Assembly: GCF_002014825.1 (NCBI RefSeq)
Contig: NZ_MUYU01000006.1
Span: 248,001 to 312,000, forward strand
Source of the DNA: Moraxella pluranimalium
Lineage (GTDB): Bacteria > Pseudomonadota > Gammaproteobacteria > Pseudomonadales > Moraxellaceae
DNA: 64,000 bases
Direction of reading: 5' to 3'
Made by a program: the position numbers and the translations under genes. The notes below the pieces were generated by a model that was not told the DNA's origin, did no database searches, and saw nothing but the letters and a program-made list of their open reading frames with translations. Shown in pieces: positions 53,189 to 62,985 of this stretch (positions within the stretch are counted from its first letter, which is position 1; each line of letters begins with the position of its first letter).

Positions 53189-54448
53189 ATGAACACTCAC
53201 AGCAAATTTACCGTACAACGCTTAGCCATCCTAGGTGCGACAGGCTCAATCGGTGATAGTACGTTGGCGCTGGTTCGCCAGCATCCTGATCGCTATCGCA
53301 TCCATGCCTTATCAGGCTATGGGCGAGTGGATAAGCTGTTTGAGTTGGCGTGTGAATTTCGTCCTGTGAGAGTCTGTACATCACTGGATAATCAGCAGAT
53401 TTTACAAGATAAATTACACAGTGCAAATCTTGACATCGAAGTGCTGGCAGGCGATGATGGGCTGATTGCTTTGGCGAGTGATCCTGCGGTGGATACGGTG
53501 GTGGCGGCCATTGTGGGTGCGGCGGGGTTGTCATCGACTTTGGCGGCTGCCAAAGCGGGCAAACGAATTTTACTTGCCAATAAAGAATCGCTCGTGATGG
53601 CAGGCGAGCTTGTGATGAATACCGCTCGTCAGCACGGGGCGGTGATTTTGCCGATTGATTCTGAGCATAATGCGATTTTTCAGTGCCTACCACAATCAGT
53701 ACAAGCGGATAATACCGCCATTCATGACGGTCGGCATGGTATCAGACAGCTGTGGCTGACGGCATCAGGTGGGGGATTTTTGTACAAATCGATTGAACAA
53801 ATGCAAAATGCCAGTGTCGCCGATGCCATCACTCATCCTAACTGGTCAATGGGTCAAAAAATCTCTATCGATTCGGCGACGATGATGAATAAGGGGCTTG
53901 AGCTGATTGAAGCGTGTCATTTGTTCAATCTGCCCGAGTCTCGTATCAGCGTCGTGATTCATCCAAATAGCGTGGTGCATTCGCTTGTTGAATATGTCGA
54001 TGGCAGTTTTTTGGCGCAGCTTGGCAGTCCAGATATGAAAACGCCGATTGCTCATGCGCTTGCTTATCCTGAGCGGATAGATGCAGGGGTGAGCCGACTG
54101 GATTTGTACCAATTGGCGGATTTGAAATTTTTAGCGCCTGATTTGGATAAATTTGCCTGTCTTAAGCTTGCTCGCATGGCGGCACAGCGTGGCACGGGGG
54201 CGTGTATTACGCTCAATGCTGCCAATGAAGTGGCGGTGGCGGCATTTTTGGCAGGGCAGATTCGCTTGACCGACATTGCCAAGATTGTCGAAGCGTGTCT
54301 GATGGATGATGCGCTGATTGCTGATTTTGATCAACAATTTGCTGACGAAGCACAGGGCTTGGCACGGATTTTGGCAATGGATGATAAGGTACGCCAAGTC
54401 GCCAAAGCCAAGCTTGAGACGCTCATGCAGACGGTGGCGGACGCATGA
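53189..54448 (+). CDS. dxr: 1-deoxy-D-xylulose 5-phosphate reductoisomerase
   Basis: A 419-residue NADPH enzyme of the non-mevalonate isoprenoid pathway. The nucleotide-binding start is LAILGATGSIGDSTLALVRQHPD; active-site regions include LANKESLVMAGELVM, LPIDSEHNAIFQCL, ASGGGFL and WSMGQKISIDSATMMNKGLELIEA. It is about 20 residues longer than E. coli Dxr because of an insert around residue 175. Its last codons overlap the rseP start (ATGA), which links the two in translation. Confidence 0.96.
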   Translation: MNTHSKFTVQRLAILGATGSIGDSTLALVRQHPDRYRIHALSGYGRVDKLFELACEFRPVRVCTSLDNQQILQDKLHSANLDIEVLAGDDGLIALASDPAVDTVVAAIVGAAGLSSTLAAAKAGKRILLANKESLVMAGELVMNTARQHGAVILPIDSEHNAIFQCLPQSVQADNTAIHDGRHGIRQLWLTASGGGFLYKSIEQMQNASVADAITHPNWSMGQKISIDSATMMNKGLELIEACHLFNLPESRISVVIHPNSVVHSLVEYVDGSFLAQLGSPDMKTPIAHALAYPERIDAGVSRLDLYQLADLKFLAPDLDKFACLKLARMAAQRGTGACITLNAANEVAVAAFLAGQIRLTDIAKIVEACLMDDALIADFDQQFADEAQGLARILAMDDKVRQVAKAKLETLMQTVADA

Positions 54449-55836
54449 ATGCGCTGTATATGATATTGGCAGCCATCTGTGTGCTTGGGCCACTGGTGGC
54501 ATTGCATGAGTTTGGACATTATATCGTCGCTCGTCTGTGCGGGGTCAAGGTGCTGACTTATTCGATTGGTTTTGGACCACGATTATTCGGCTGGACAAGT
54601 CGCCGTTCGGGGATTGAGTATCAAATCGCTGCCATTCCCTTAGGTGGCTATGTCAAGATGCTCGATGAGCGTGCCGAGCCTGTACCTGATGCGCTCAAAT
54701 CAGTGGCGTTCAATACCCAGCATCCCCTAAAGAAAATCGCCATCGTCGCAGCCGGGCCTGTGATGAATTTTATCATTGCCATTGTACTGTTTTGGGTGCT
54801 GTTCTTATTCCCAAGTGAACAGCTTTTGACCAAAATCGGCCGTATCATCCCCGAGTCGCCTGCTGCGCACAGTGCGCTGATTGTTGGCGATCGGATTGTC
54901 AGTATTGATGGCAAGGCGGTGGATACATGGCAACAGACCGCCTATGCACTGGCTGATAAGATGGGCGAGAGCACGAATATCACTGTGGGCATCGATCGTG
55001 ATGGACAGCACTTGAGTGCTGATGTGACGGTCAAGAACTTTATGCAAAGTGGCATGATACAAGGTGATACGGCGGATAATAGCCAAAAAGATCCGCTGAC
55101 GAGTCTTGGGGTGATGCCGTATCAGCCTGTCATTGAACCTGTGGTGGGTGAGATGGTGGCAGATGGTGCAGGTGCGCTGATGGGGCTCAAGGTCAATGAT
55201 CGATTTGTCGCCATCAATGGCACAGCGGTCAATGACTGGCAGTCAGTTGCCGAGCAGATTCGTAAGCATCCTGAAATCATGCTAAACGCCACCATCGTGC
55301 GTGATGGTCAGGAGCAGTCCATTAGGCTGGTGCCTCGTGGTGTCAAGACTCGTGATGGTGTCATCGGTCAGCTTGGTATCAAGCCAAAAATCGACAGCGA
55401 GACACTGATACCGCCCGAATATCGCACGACCATCCATTATACACCGATGCAAGCACTACAAAAGTCCTTGACCAAGACTTATGATTTGTCAGTGATGACC
55501 GTCAATTCAATCGCCAAGATGATTACAGGGATGATTGGGCTTGAGAATCTATCAGGGCCGATTACCATCGCTGAAGTGTCCAAGACCAGCTTTGAAATCG
55601 GTTGGCAACAGGTGCTATCAACAGCGGCGCTGATTAGCCTAAGTCTTGCTGTGCTCAATTTATTGCCGATTCCGATGCTTGATGGCGGTCATTTGTTGTT
55701 TTATTTTTATGAGCTGATTCGTGGCAAAGCGGTTGCCGAATCGGTGCAGGCGATGGCATTTCGTGTGGGTGCGATATTGCTTTTATGTTTCATGGTGCTA
55801 GCGATTAGTAACGACATCATGCGTATTTTTGGCTAA
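54445..55836 (+). CDS. rseP: Site-2 protease RseP
   Basis: A 463-residue inner-membrane zinc protease that cuts anti-sigma factors and leftover signal peptides within the membrane. The zinc motif is HEFGH at 21-25; two PDZ-like domains follow (about 125-205 and 215-300), and the third ligand region is NLLPIPMLDGGHLLFYFYELIRGK. The insertion relative to E. coli is small. Translation is coupled to dxr by the ATGA overlap. Downstream, 174 bases separate it from bamA. Confidence 0.95.
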   Translation: MNALYMILAAICVLGPLVALHEFGHYIVARLCGVKVLTYSIGFGPRLFGWTSRRSGIEYQIAAIPLGGYVKMLDERAEPVPDALKSVAFNTQHPLKKIAIVAAGPVMNFIIAIVLFWVLFLFPSEQLLTKIGRIIPESPAAHSALIVGDRIVSIDGKAVDTWQQTAYALADKMGESTNITVGIDRDGQHLSADVTVKNFMQSGMIQGDTADNSQKDPLTSLGVMPYQPVIEPVVGEMVADGAGALMGLKVNDRFVAINGTAVNDWQSVAEQIRKHPEIMLNATIVRDGQEQSIRLVPRGVKTRDGVIGQLGIKPKIDSETLIPPEYRTTIHYTPMQALQKSLTKTYDLSVMTVNSIAKMITGMIGLENLSGPITIAEVSKTSFEIGWQQVLSTAALISLSLAVLNLLPIPMLDGGHLLFYFYELIRGKAVAESVQAMAFRVGAILLLCFMVLAISNDIMRIFG

Positions 55837-56010
55837 ATCCTGCTTTTGTGCTAAAGTATGTGAAATTTTCACCCAAATTGCGTTTTTATACTTGCCAAAA
55901 TCTCATTTTTGGCTTACCTTTAGCAGGATGAATATGTGGCATGAGTGGATTTTTGTATCAAATTGTGCCAAATTAAACAGATAAATTTAAAATTAAGTTT
56001 GGATAGACTT

Positions 56011-58443
56011 ATGCGTATTTCAACTTTTCAAGGTTTTAAGGCGACAGCCATTGCATTGGCGGTAACGATGGCGATGAGCACAGCTCATGCAGAGTTTGTT
56101 GCCAATGATATTGCCATTTCAGGGTTACAACGTGTGACCATTGAGAGCCTACAGACGGCATTGCCGATTCGTCTGGGTCAGACGGTCAGCGATGAACAGC
56201 TTGCCGAGAGTATCCGTGCACTGTATGCCACAGGTAATTTTTCGGATGTGCAAGCCGATGTCAATGGCGACCGTGTGGTGTTCAAGGTGGTTGAGCGTCC
56301 AACCATTGCCGAGCTGAATTTTGAAGGTAATCGTCTGATTCCAAAAGATGCACTTGAGCAAGGGCTCAAATCTAGTGGTCTGGTTAAAGGTGGCGTGCTT
56401 AAGCAATCAACCGTCCATGCCATCGAAAGTGAGCTGACCAGCCAATACGCCACACAAGGCTATTATAATGCGGACATCACGGTCAAACAAACCGAGCTTG
56501 ATGGCAACCGTGTCAAGCTTGACATTGAGTTTGCCGAAGGTAAGCGTGCTCGTGTGGTGGATATCAATGTGATTGGTAATAATCACTTTAGCGATGAAGA
56601 TTTGCGACATGAATTTGTGGTCAAAGATGGCTCAATCAACCCGCTATCTCGTGCCGACCGCTATACCCAAGAAAAATTGGCAGCCAGTATCGAAAAATTG
56701 CGTGCCAAATATCTAAATGCAGGCTTTGTGAAATTCAGCGTTGATGATGCGACATTAAATATCGATGAAGAAAAACAAAAAGTCTTTATCGAAGTGGCTG
56801 TCACCGAAGGCGAGCAGTATCAATTTGGCAAAGCCAGCTTTGCAGGTGATGTGACCTATCCAATGGATGAGCTAAATAAGCTAGTCGCCTTTAAAGAAGG
56901 TGAAACCTATTCACAAGCCAAAATGGACGAAACCAGTAGCGCTGTTGCTAACAAATTCGGTGATGACGGCTATTATTATGCCCAAATCCGCCCAATCAGC
57001 CGTATCAACGAAACCACTCGTACGGTAGATATCGAGTACTATGTTGACCCTGTGCGTCCTGTTTATGTACGCCGTATCAATTTTAGTGGCAACCACAAGA
57101 CCAAAGATGAAGTGCTACGCCGTGAGATGCGTCAGCTTGAAGGGGCGTTGGCATCGAACCAAAAAATTCAGCTGTCTCGTGCACGCCTAATGCGTACCGG
57201 ATTTTTTAAGAATGTCGTGGTTGATACACAGCCAGTACCAAATTCACCAGACCAAATTGATGTGAATTTTGTTGTCGAAGAACAGCCATCAGGCTCATCA
57301 ACCATCGCCGCAGGTTATTCTCAAAGTGGTGGTATGACCTTCCAATTTGATGTGTCGCAAAACAACTTTATGGGTACGGGTAATCGTGTCGCCGCAGGTT
57401 TTTCACGTTCTGAGACGCGTGACTCATACAGCCTGAGCATGACCGACCCCTATTTCACCATCAATGGCGTATCACAAACCATCGGCGCATATTATCGCAA
57501 AACCAAATACGATGCCAAAAACCTAAGCAACTATGTACTTGACTCATACGGTGGTAACCTAACCTATGGTTATCCAATTGATGAAAATCAGCGCATCAGT
57601 GGTGGTCTTAATCTTGACAGCGTGACTGTTCGTGGTGGTGCGGGCATGGGTTTGAGCAACGTGGCAAGCCTGATTGCAGATGGCGGCACTGCAACCATTG
57701 ACTCACACGCTTCGTTCGAAAATAAATATAACACTTATAATGCTTTGTTGGGCTGGAGCTATTCAAGTCTTGATCGCCCTGTATTTCCAACAGAGGGTCA
57801 AAGCCATAACGTTGATTTGACCTTAGGCTTTGGTGATAAAACCTATCAAAAACTGGTTTATACCGGCAACTATTATCAGCCACTTTACAAAGGCTCAATC
57901 TTGCGTGGTTATGCGAAGCTCGGCTATGGTAATAATTTGCCATTTTATGAAAACTTCTATGCCGGTGGCTATGGCTCGGTACGTGGTTATGATCAATCAA
58001 GCTTAGGCCCACGTTCTCAGGCATTTGCTCATGTTGCACAAGGTAAGCGAACCGTAGTAGGTGAAGTGGTTGGCGGTAATGCAATAGCAACTTTTGGCGC
58101 TGAACTGATTTTACCATTGCCATTTAAAGGGGATTGGACAAGCCAAGTGCGTCCGGTGCTATTTGCCGAAGGTGGTCAAGTATTTGACACAACATCCCTT
58201 AAAGATCAATATATTGATGTTAGAAGTTTAAGTTCAACTTTAGCAAATTCAGGAACTTTAACGGATGCAAACTCAGTTGTAAAAGCCATTGAAGCTGATA
58301 ATGACTTGCGCTACAGTGTTGGTGCTGGGATTACTTGGTATACAGCAATTGGCCCATTGTCGCTAAGCTATGCCAAACCGCTGGGTAGCAAAGAAGGTGA
58401 CCAAACAGATAACGTACAATTCCAAATTGGCAGCGTCTTTTAA
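56011..58443 (+). CDS. bamA: Outer-membrane protein assembly factor BamA
   Basis: An 810-residue Omp85 protein that inserts beta-barrel proteins in the outer membrane. The signal peptide ends at STAHA before [15 protein letters not shown]. Five POTRA domains run to about residue 425, followed by the barrel with the conserved lid-lock motif VRGY in [16 protein letters not shown]. The protein ends in a C-terminal phenylalanine (QIGSVF), typical for outer-membrane barrels. ATG 56011 begins the signal peptide; the frame is open upstream. The stop overlaps the lpxD start by one base, and no skp gene lies between. Confidence 0.96.
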   Translation: MRISTFQGFKATAIALAVTMAMSTAHAEFVANDIAISGLQRVTIESLQTALPIRLGQTVSDEQLAESIRALYATGNFSDVQADVNGDRVVFKVVERPTIAELNFEGNRLIPKDALEQGLKSSGLVKGGVLKQSTVHAIESELTSQYATQGYYNADITVKQTELDGNRVKLDIEFAEGKRARVVDINVIGNNHFSDEDLRHEFVVKDGSINPLSRADRYTQEKLAASIEKLRAKYLNAGFVKFSVDDATLNIDEEKQKVFIEVAVTEGEQYQFGKASFAGDVTYPMDELNKLVAFKEGETYSQAKMDETSSAVANKFGDDGYYYAQIRPISRINETTRTVDIEYYVDPVRPVYVRRINFSGNHKTKDEVLRREMRQLEGALASNQKIQLSRARLMRTGFFKNVVVDTQPVPNSPDQIDVNFVVEEQPSGSSTIAAGYSQSGGMTFQFDVSQNNFMGTGNRVAAGFSRSETRDSYSLSMTDPYFTINGVSQTIGAYYRKTKYDAKNLSNYVLDSYGGNLTYGYPIDENQRISGGLNLDSVTVRGGAGMGLSNVASLIADGGTATIDSHASFENKYNTYNALLGWSYSSLDRPVFPTEGQSHNVDLTLGFGDKTYQKLVYTGNYYQPLYKGSILRGYAKLGYGNNLPFYENFYAGGYGSVRGYDQSSLGPRSQAFAHVAQGKRTVVGEVVGGNAIATFGAELILPLPFKGDWTSQVRPVLFAEGGQVFDTTSLKDQYIDVRSLSSTLANSGTLTDANSVVKAIEADNDLRYSVGAGITWYTAIGPLSLSYAKPLGSKEGDQTDNVQFQIGSVF

Positions 58444-59471
58444 TGATTGCATTATCTAAACTGATTGCTGCGATTGGTTGCCGTCAGCCTATCTTGAATC
58501 AAGATGGGCTTGACGGTTTTTTGATGGCCGATCCAACATTTGATGGTGTGGCAAGTCTGAAACTGGCCACACAGCATCAGGTGGCGTTTATTGCACAGGC
58601 GAAGTATCTGGATGAGCTTTCGCATACCAACGCAGGCGTAGTGCTGATTTCCCAAAAATTTGCCGATGATGCCCAGGCTTGCCTAAGCCCAAACACCATA
58701 CCTATCATCGTCAAAGATGCGTATTTGGCATATGCCTGTATCAGTACATTATTTGCACCACAAACCACGCCTACTATTCACCCAACAGCAGTGATTGCAC
58801 CATCAGCACAGCTAGGCGAGCAGGTGAGTATTGGTGCTTATGCGGTGATTGGTGAGCGTGCACAAGTGGCAGATGGTGTGGTTATCGGTGCGCATTGTGT
58901 GATTGGTGATGATGTCAGTATTGGCAAAGATAGCGTGCTTGAGCCACACGTGAGCGTTGCTCATGATTGCCATCTGGGTGAGTGTGTGCGTGTGCATAGT
59001 CATGCCAGTATCGGTTCAGAAGGCTTTGGCTTTGCACCAATGATGGGTGCAAGTGGTGTTGAATGGCAACGTATCGCACAGCTTGGGCGTGTGATGATTG
59101 GTAATCATGTACGCATTGGCAGTAATACCTGTATTGATCGTGGTGCGGTTGATGATACTATCATTGGCGATCATGTCATCATCGATAACTTGGTGCAAAT
59201 TGCGCACAATGTACGTATCGGTAGCGGAACAGCGATGGCCGCAAAAGTCGCCATCGCAGGCAGCACCACCATCGGCAAAAACTGCATCATCGGTGGTGCA
59301 ACAGGTATCGCAGGTCATCTGAGTATTGCCGATGGCGTCACCATCACAGCGATGACGATGGTCATCAGCGATATCAGCGAATCAGGTACATATTCATCAG
59401 GTACGGTTGCTATGCCACAAGCCAAATGGCGTCGTGCTGCCGTGCGTTTTCGCCAATTGGGTGAAAAATAA
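58443..59471 (+). CDS. lpxD: UDP-3-O-acylglucosamine N-acyltransferase LpxD
   Basis: A 342-residue trimeric left-handed beta-helix enzyme that adds the second acyl chain in lipid A synthesis. The N-terminal uridine-binding domain is followed by hexapeptide repeats from about residue 113 ([25 protein letters not shown]). The catalytic histidine lies in the HNVRIG region, and the end [16 protein letters not shown] is the typical C-terminal helix. The start overlaps bamA by TAATG, so expression is coupled. Confidence 0.95.
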   Translation: MIALSKLIAAIGCRQPILNQDGLDGFLMADPTFDGVASLKLATQHQVAFIAQAKYLDELSHTNAGVVLISQKFADDAQACLSPNTIPIIVKDAYLAYACISTLFAPQTTPTIHPTAVIAPSAQLGEQVSIGAYAVIGERAQVADGVVIGAHCVIGDDVSIGKDSVLEPHVSVAHDCHLGECVRVHSHASIGSEGFGFAPMMGASGVEWQRIAQLGRVMIGNHVRIGSNTCIDRGAVDDTIIGDHVIIDNLVQIAHNVRIGSGTAMAAKVAIAGSTTIGKNCIIGGATGIAGHLSIADGVTITAMTMVISDISESGTYSSGTVAMPQAKWRRAAVRFRQLGEK

Positions 59472-59501
59472 TCTTATTAAAACATCAACTAGGAAGAATC
59501 T

Positions 59502-60029
59502 ATGTCAGTTGCACTTATTGATCACGAATTACTTAGCCAAGCAGACATCGACGCATTGAGCGAGCGTGGTGTGACTTTGCCACTCAAATACGACCAAATC
59601 AAGCACTATTTGCCACATCGTTATCCGTTTATGCTGATTGACCGTGTGACTGCTTGCCGTCCTGATGAGTGGATTACAGGCTATAAGAACATCAGCATCA
59701 ACGAAGAGTTGTTCAATGGTCATTTCCCTGACAATCCAATCATGCCGGGCGTATTGATGGTTGAGGCGATGGCACAGCTATCGGGTATTTTGGGCTTTAT
59801 CAGTGCAGGTCAGACGTCTGAAAGTGGCTATTTGTACCTGTTCGCTGGTGTGGATAAGGTGCGTTTCAAAAAGCTGGTTACACCTGGTGATCAATTGGTG
59901 ATTCGCTCAAAAGCGATTATGAACAAGCGTGATATTTATAAATTTGAATGTACAGCGCACGTTGATGGTCAGCTTGCGTGTAGTGCTGAGATTATGATTG
60001 CTCGTCAAAAGGTAGATGGTATTTCTTAA
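59502..60029 (+). CDS. fabZ: 3-hydroxyacyl-ACP dehydratase FabZ
   Basis: A 175-residue hot-dog-fold dehydratase for fatty-acid elongation. The catalytic pair is His74 and Glu88 in FNGHFPDNPIMPGVLMVEAMAQ. HRYPFMLIDRV precedes it. Compared with E. coli FabZ (151) it has about 20 extra N-terminal residues. It lies between lpxD and lpxA, as in many gammaproteobacteria, where it competes with LpxA and LpxD for hydroxyacyl-ACP. Confidence 0.96.
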   Translation: MSVALIDHELLSQADIDALSERGVTLPLKYDQIKHYLPHRYPFMLIDRVTACRPDEWITGYKNISINEELFNGHFPDNPIMPGVLMVEAMAQLSGILGFISAGQTSESGYLYLFAGVDKVRFKKLVTPGDQLVIRSKAIMNKRDIYKFECTAHVDGQLACSAEIMIARQKVDGIS

Positions 60030-60077
60030 CTTATTGATTATCAAAGAAATTACATCGAATACTATTTGAGGGAATTT

Positions 60078-60851
60078 ATGTCTATTCATCCAACAGCAAT
60101 CATTGACCCAACAGCAATCATTCACGAGACAGCGCAAATTGGGCCATATTGCATCATCGGCAAAAATGCCAAAATCGGTGCACATACCGTATTACGCCGT
60201 CATGTCATCATTGGCGAAAATACCACCATTGGCGAGCATAATGATATTTATCAATTTGCAAGCGTTGGCGAGAATCCGCAGGATCTCAAATACGCAGGCG
60301 AAGAAACATTTCTAGAAGTCGGTGATTATAACCGTATCCGTGAATCTTGTACCATTCATCGTGGCACGGCGCAGGCAGGCGGCTTGACCAAGATTGGTAG
60401 TCACAATCTATTCATGGTCAATGTGCATATTGCGCATGACTGCATGATTGGTGATTATAATGTGCTGGCTAATAATGTCGGCGTGGCAGGACATAGCCAT
60501 ATCGGTAACTATGTCATCATCGGTGGTCAGTCGGGCATCCATCAGTTCTGCCGTATTGATGACTACAGCATGATCGGCGGTGCTAGCCTAATCCTAAAAG
60601 ATGTCGCAGCGTTTGTTACCGTCTCGGGTAATCCTGCCAAGACACATGGTCTGAACAAAGAAGGTATGCGCCGCAAAGGGTGGTCAGCTGAGACCATCAA
60701 GGCGATCGATCAGGCGTATCGTGTGGTGTTCCGCTCGGGACTACTGCGTGATGAGGCGGTGGCACAGCTTGAGGCGATGGTTGCAGACGAGCCAAAAATT
60801 CAGCTACTAATCAATTCAATCAAAAACAGCGAGCGTGGTTTGATACGCTAA
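60078..60851 (+). CDS. lpxA: UDP-N-acetylglucosamine acyltransferase LpxA
   Basis: A 257-residue trimeric hexapeptide enzyme, the first step of lipid A synthesis. Repeats start at once (IHPTAIIDPTAIIHETAQIGPYCIIG). The catalytic His lies in HNLFMVNVHIAHDCMIGDYN, and LNKEGMRRKGWSAETIKAIDQAYR is the conserved C-terminal helix. ATG 60078 is chosen after a GAGGGAA site; a TTG four codons earlier is not needed. The usual next gene, lpxB, does not follow; a terminator does. Confidence 0.95.
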   Translation: MSIHPTAIIDPTAIIHETAQIGPYCIIGKNAKIGAHTVLRRHVIIGENTTIGEHNDIYQFASVGENPQDLKYAGEETFLEVGDYNRIRESCTIHRGTAQAGGLTKIGSHNLFMVNVHIAHDCMIGDYNVLANNVGVAGHSHIGNYVIIGGQSGIHQFCRIDDYSMIGGASLILKDVAAFVTVSGNPAKTHGLNKEGMRRKGWSAETIKAIDQAYRVVFRSGLLRDEAVAQLEAMVADEPKIQLLINSIKNSERGLIR

Positions 60852-60882
60852 TTGCATACTGTGCCTGTATTAATTTTATCAA

Positions 60883-60916
60883 AGTCCATAATTGTAAATA
60901 TTATGGGCTTTTTTTA
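60883..60916 (+). terminator. Terminator of the bamA-lpxA segment
   Basis: AAGTCCATAAT pairs with ATTATGGGCTT (one T-G pair) and is followed by TTTTTTT. Confidence 0.85.
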
Positions 60917-61055
60917 CATTAAAAAATTGACTTTTTATGTTTCTTAATTCAAACTATTATTCTAGGTTTTGTAAACCCAGTGATTTATAAACATTTTTTA
61001 TATTTATAAAAACTTAATGGAATAAATCAAGGGTCTAAAACACTAAGACAATAGG

Positions 61056-61092
61056 GCGTCGCATTTCTTGGAGGAATACAAGAAACGAACGC
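61056..61092 (+). promoter_or_regulatory. Structured leader hairpin before the NSS transporter
   Basis: TTTCTTG (61064-61070) pairs with CAAGAAA (61079-61085) around loop GAGGAATA. The stem continues, after small bulges, with TCG/CGA and GCG/CGC. The loop itself contains a Shine-Dalgarno-like GAGGAA. It lies 41 bases before the start codon. Confidence 0.45.
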
Positions 61093-61133
61093 AGGATGTG
61101 TATTTGCACGATTTGAATTAACTTGGAGGGCTT

Positions 61134-62621
61134 ATGTCGGCACAACGTGAAAGTTGGTCAGCACGCTCTGGCTTTATTATGGCGGCCATTGGTTCGGCTG
61201 TCGGTTTGGGCAACATTTGGCGTTTCCCGTATGTATCATACGAGAACGGCGGTGGTGCTTTCTTTATTCCTTATTTGATTGCATTGGCAACGGCGGGTTT
61301 CCCGTTGCTATTCTTGGATTATGTGGTTGGTCAACGTTACAAAGGTGCGCCACCGACAGCCTATCGCCGTATGGTCAAATCAGCTGAAGGTATCGGCTGG
61401 TGGCAAGTGGCGGTTTGTACCATTATCGGTATCTACTATGCGTCAGTACTGAGCTGGGCAGGTAGCTATACTTTGTTTGCCTTTGATCAAAGCTGGGGTG
61501 AGGATACCGAAGGTTTCTTCTTTAACACCTATCTACAAAACGCCAGCGAGATGACGCTGAGCTACTCATCTGAGCTATTGATTGGCTTGGTGGTGGTATG
61601 GGCGATTGTCCTGTTCATCATGTACGGCGGTATCAAAAAAGGCGTTGAGCTATCGAACAAAATCTTCATTCCGCTACTTGTGGTGATGTTTGCGATTTTG
61701 GTTGGCCGTGCGGTGACATTGCCAGGTGCGACTTTGGGTCTGGACACTTTCTTTGCCCCAAACTGGGAGAAAATGGCTGATCCAAAAGTGTGGCTCGCCG
61801 CTTATGGCCATGTATTTTTCTCAATGTCGATCGGCTTTGGTATTATGGTGACCTATGCCTCATACCTAAAGCGCAATGCTAACTTGACAGGTTCTGGTTT
61901 GGTGGTTGGTTTTGCCAACTCAAGCTTTGAGCTATTGGCAGGTATTGGCATTTTCTCAGTGCTTGGCTTTATGGCGCAGGCATCGGGTGTACCAGTTGCC
62001 GATGTGGTCAAAGGCGGTATCGGTCTTGCGTTTATCGCATTCCCAAAAATCATCTCAACCATGGGTGATGCAGGCTACATCGTTGGCATCTTATTCTTTG
62101 CGTCATTGACCGTAGCAGGTATCACATCGATGGTATCGATCCTACAAGTGCCAATCTCAGCGGTTCAAGACAAATTCGGCTGGTCAAAAAACAAGTCAGT
62201 GACTATCGTTGGTCTAGGCTCTGCGATCATCTCAATTGCTATGTTCGGCACCAAAAACGCCATCACCTTTGTTGACATCATCGATAACTTTGCCAACAAC
62301 ATCGGCATCGTGCTAGGTGCGATCTTGTCAATCATCTGGGTAACCTGGCTAAACCGTGGTCTACTGCCTAAGCTTATCAACCACATCAATGCCATCTCAA
62401 GCGTAAAAGTCGGCTTTGTGTGGACATTTATGCTGACTGTGGTGACACCACTGGTGCTGATCGTTACACTAGCATTGTCATTGCAATCACTGTTCAAAGA
62501 AGGCTATGGCAGCTATCCAACTGATGTGCTGTTTACTTATGGTTGGAGCGTGGTGATTATCTGTGCGATTGTCGCTTTGCTATTGCCAAACATCAAAGGA
62601 CATAAGTCTCACGAAGAATAA
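61134..62621 (+). CDS. NSS-family sodium-dependent amino-acid transporter
   Basis: A 495-residue neurotransmitter:sodium symporter-family protein with about eleven helices. Helix one carries the sodium and substrate site: RSGFIMAAIGSAVGLGNIWRFPYVSYENGGGAFFIPYL. The pairing with a tiny downstream membrane protein matches methionine/alanine importers of the MetP-MetS kind, so amino-acid uptake (methionine or alanine) is likely but unproven. A GGAGGG site precedes the ATG. A structured leader lies upstream. Confidence 0.92.
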   Translation: MSAQRESWSARSGFIMAAIGSAVGLGNIWRFPYVSYENGGGAFFIPYLIALATAGFPLLFLDYVVGQRYKGAPPTAYRRMVKSAEGIGWWQVAVCTIIGIYYASVLSWAGSYTLFAFDQSWGEDTEGFFFNTYLQNASEMTLSYSSELLIGLVVVWAIVLFIMYGGIKKGVELSNKIFIPLLVVMFAILVGRAVTLPGATLGLDTFFAPNWEKMADPKVWLAAYGHVFFSMSIGFGIMVTYASYLKRNANLTGSGLVVGFANSSFELLAGIGIFSVLGFMAQASGVPVADVVKGGIGLAFIAFPKIISTMGDAGYIVGILFFASLTVAGITSMVSILQVPISAVQDKFGWSKNKSVTIVGLGSAIISIAMFGTKNAITFVDIIDNFANNIGIVLGAILSIIWVTWLNRGLLPKLINHINAISSVKVGFVWTFMLTVVTPLVLIVTLALSLQSLFKEGYGSYPTDVLFTYGWSVVIICAIVALLLPNIKGHKSHEE

Positions 62622-62630
62622 GGAGTGATT

Positions 62631-62759
62631 ATGGGTACGACAGCATTAATCGTCATGTTAGTTGCGATGATTGCGATTTGGGGTGGATTGATTTTATCAT
62701 CCGTCCATCTGATCAAGCATCCTGACATTGATATGGATAAAGTCCCTGCAGATCATTAA
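62631..62759 (+). CDS. MetS-like small subunit of the NSS transporter
   Basis: A 42-residue protein, shorter than normal gene-calling limits. It is one hydrophobic helix (TALIVMLVAMIAIWGGLILS, residues 4-23) plus the short polar tail HLIKHPDIDMDKVPADH. This matches the methionine/alanine importer small-subunit family, in which the small partner is needed for transport. It starts nine bases after the transporter stop with an AAGGAGTG site and ends before a clear terminator. Confidence 0.88.
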   Translation: MGTTALIVMLVAMIAIWGGLILSSVHLIKHPDIDMDKVPADH

Positions 62760-62771
62760 TCTGATGATTTG

Positions 62772-62807
62772 CCAAAAACACGCCAAGCACTCGTTTGGCG
62801 TGTTTTG
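62772..62807 (+). terminator. Terminator of the NSS transporter unit
   Basis: AAAACACGCCAA pairs with TTGGCGTGTTTT around an eight-base loop. Confidence 0.88.
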
Positions 62808-62985
62808 TTATGTGTAATAACATAAATTGTATAGATGAAATTTGATAAAAATACCAAAAAATAGAACACTGACTATTTATTTCACTGTCATCTAGTGGTA
62901 AAATCAAGCTAATTTACAAGTGTAAATTCATTTGCGATGTAAAAAACCGCATTGCTGGAATAACATAACTTAAGAGGATAAAACT

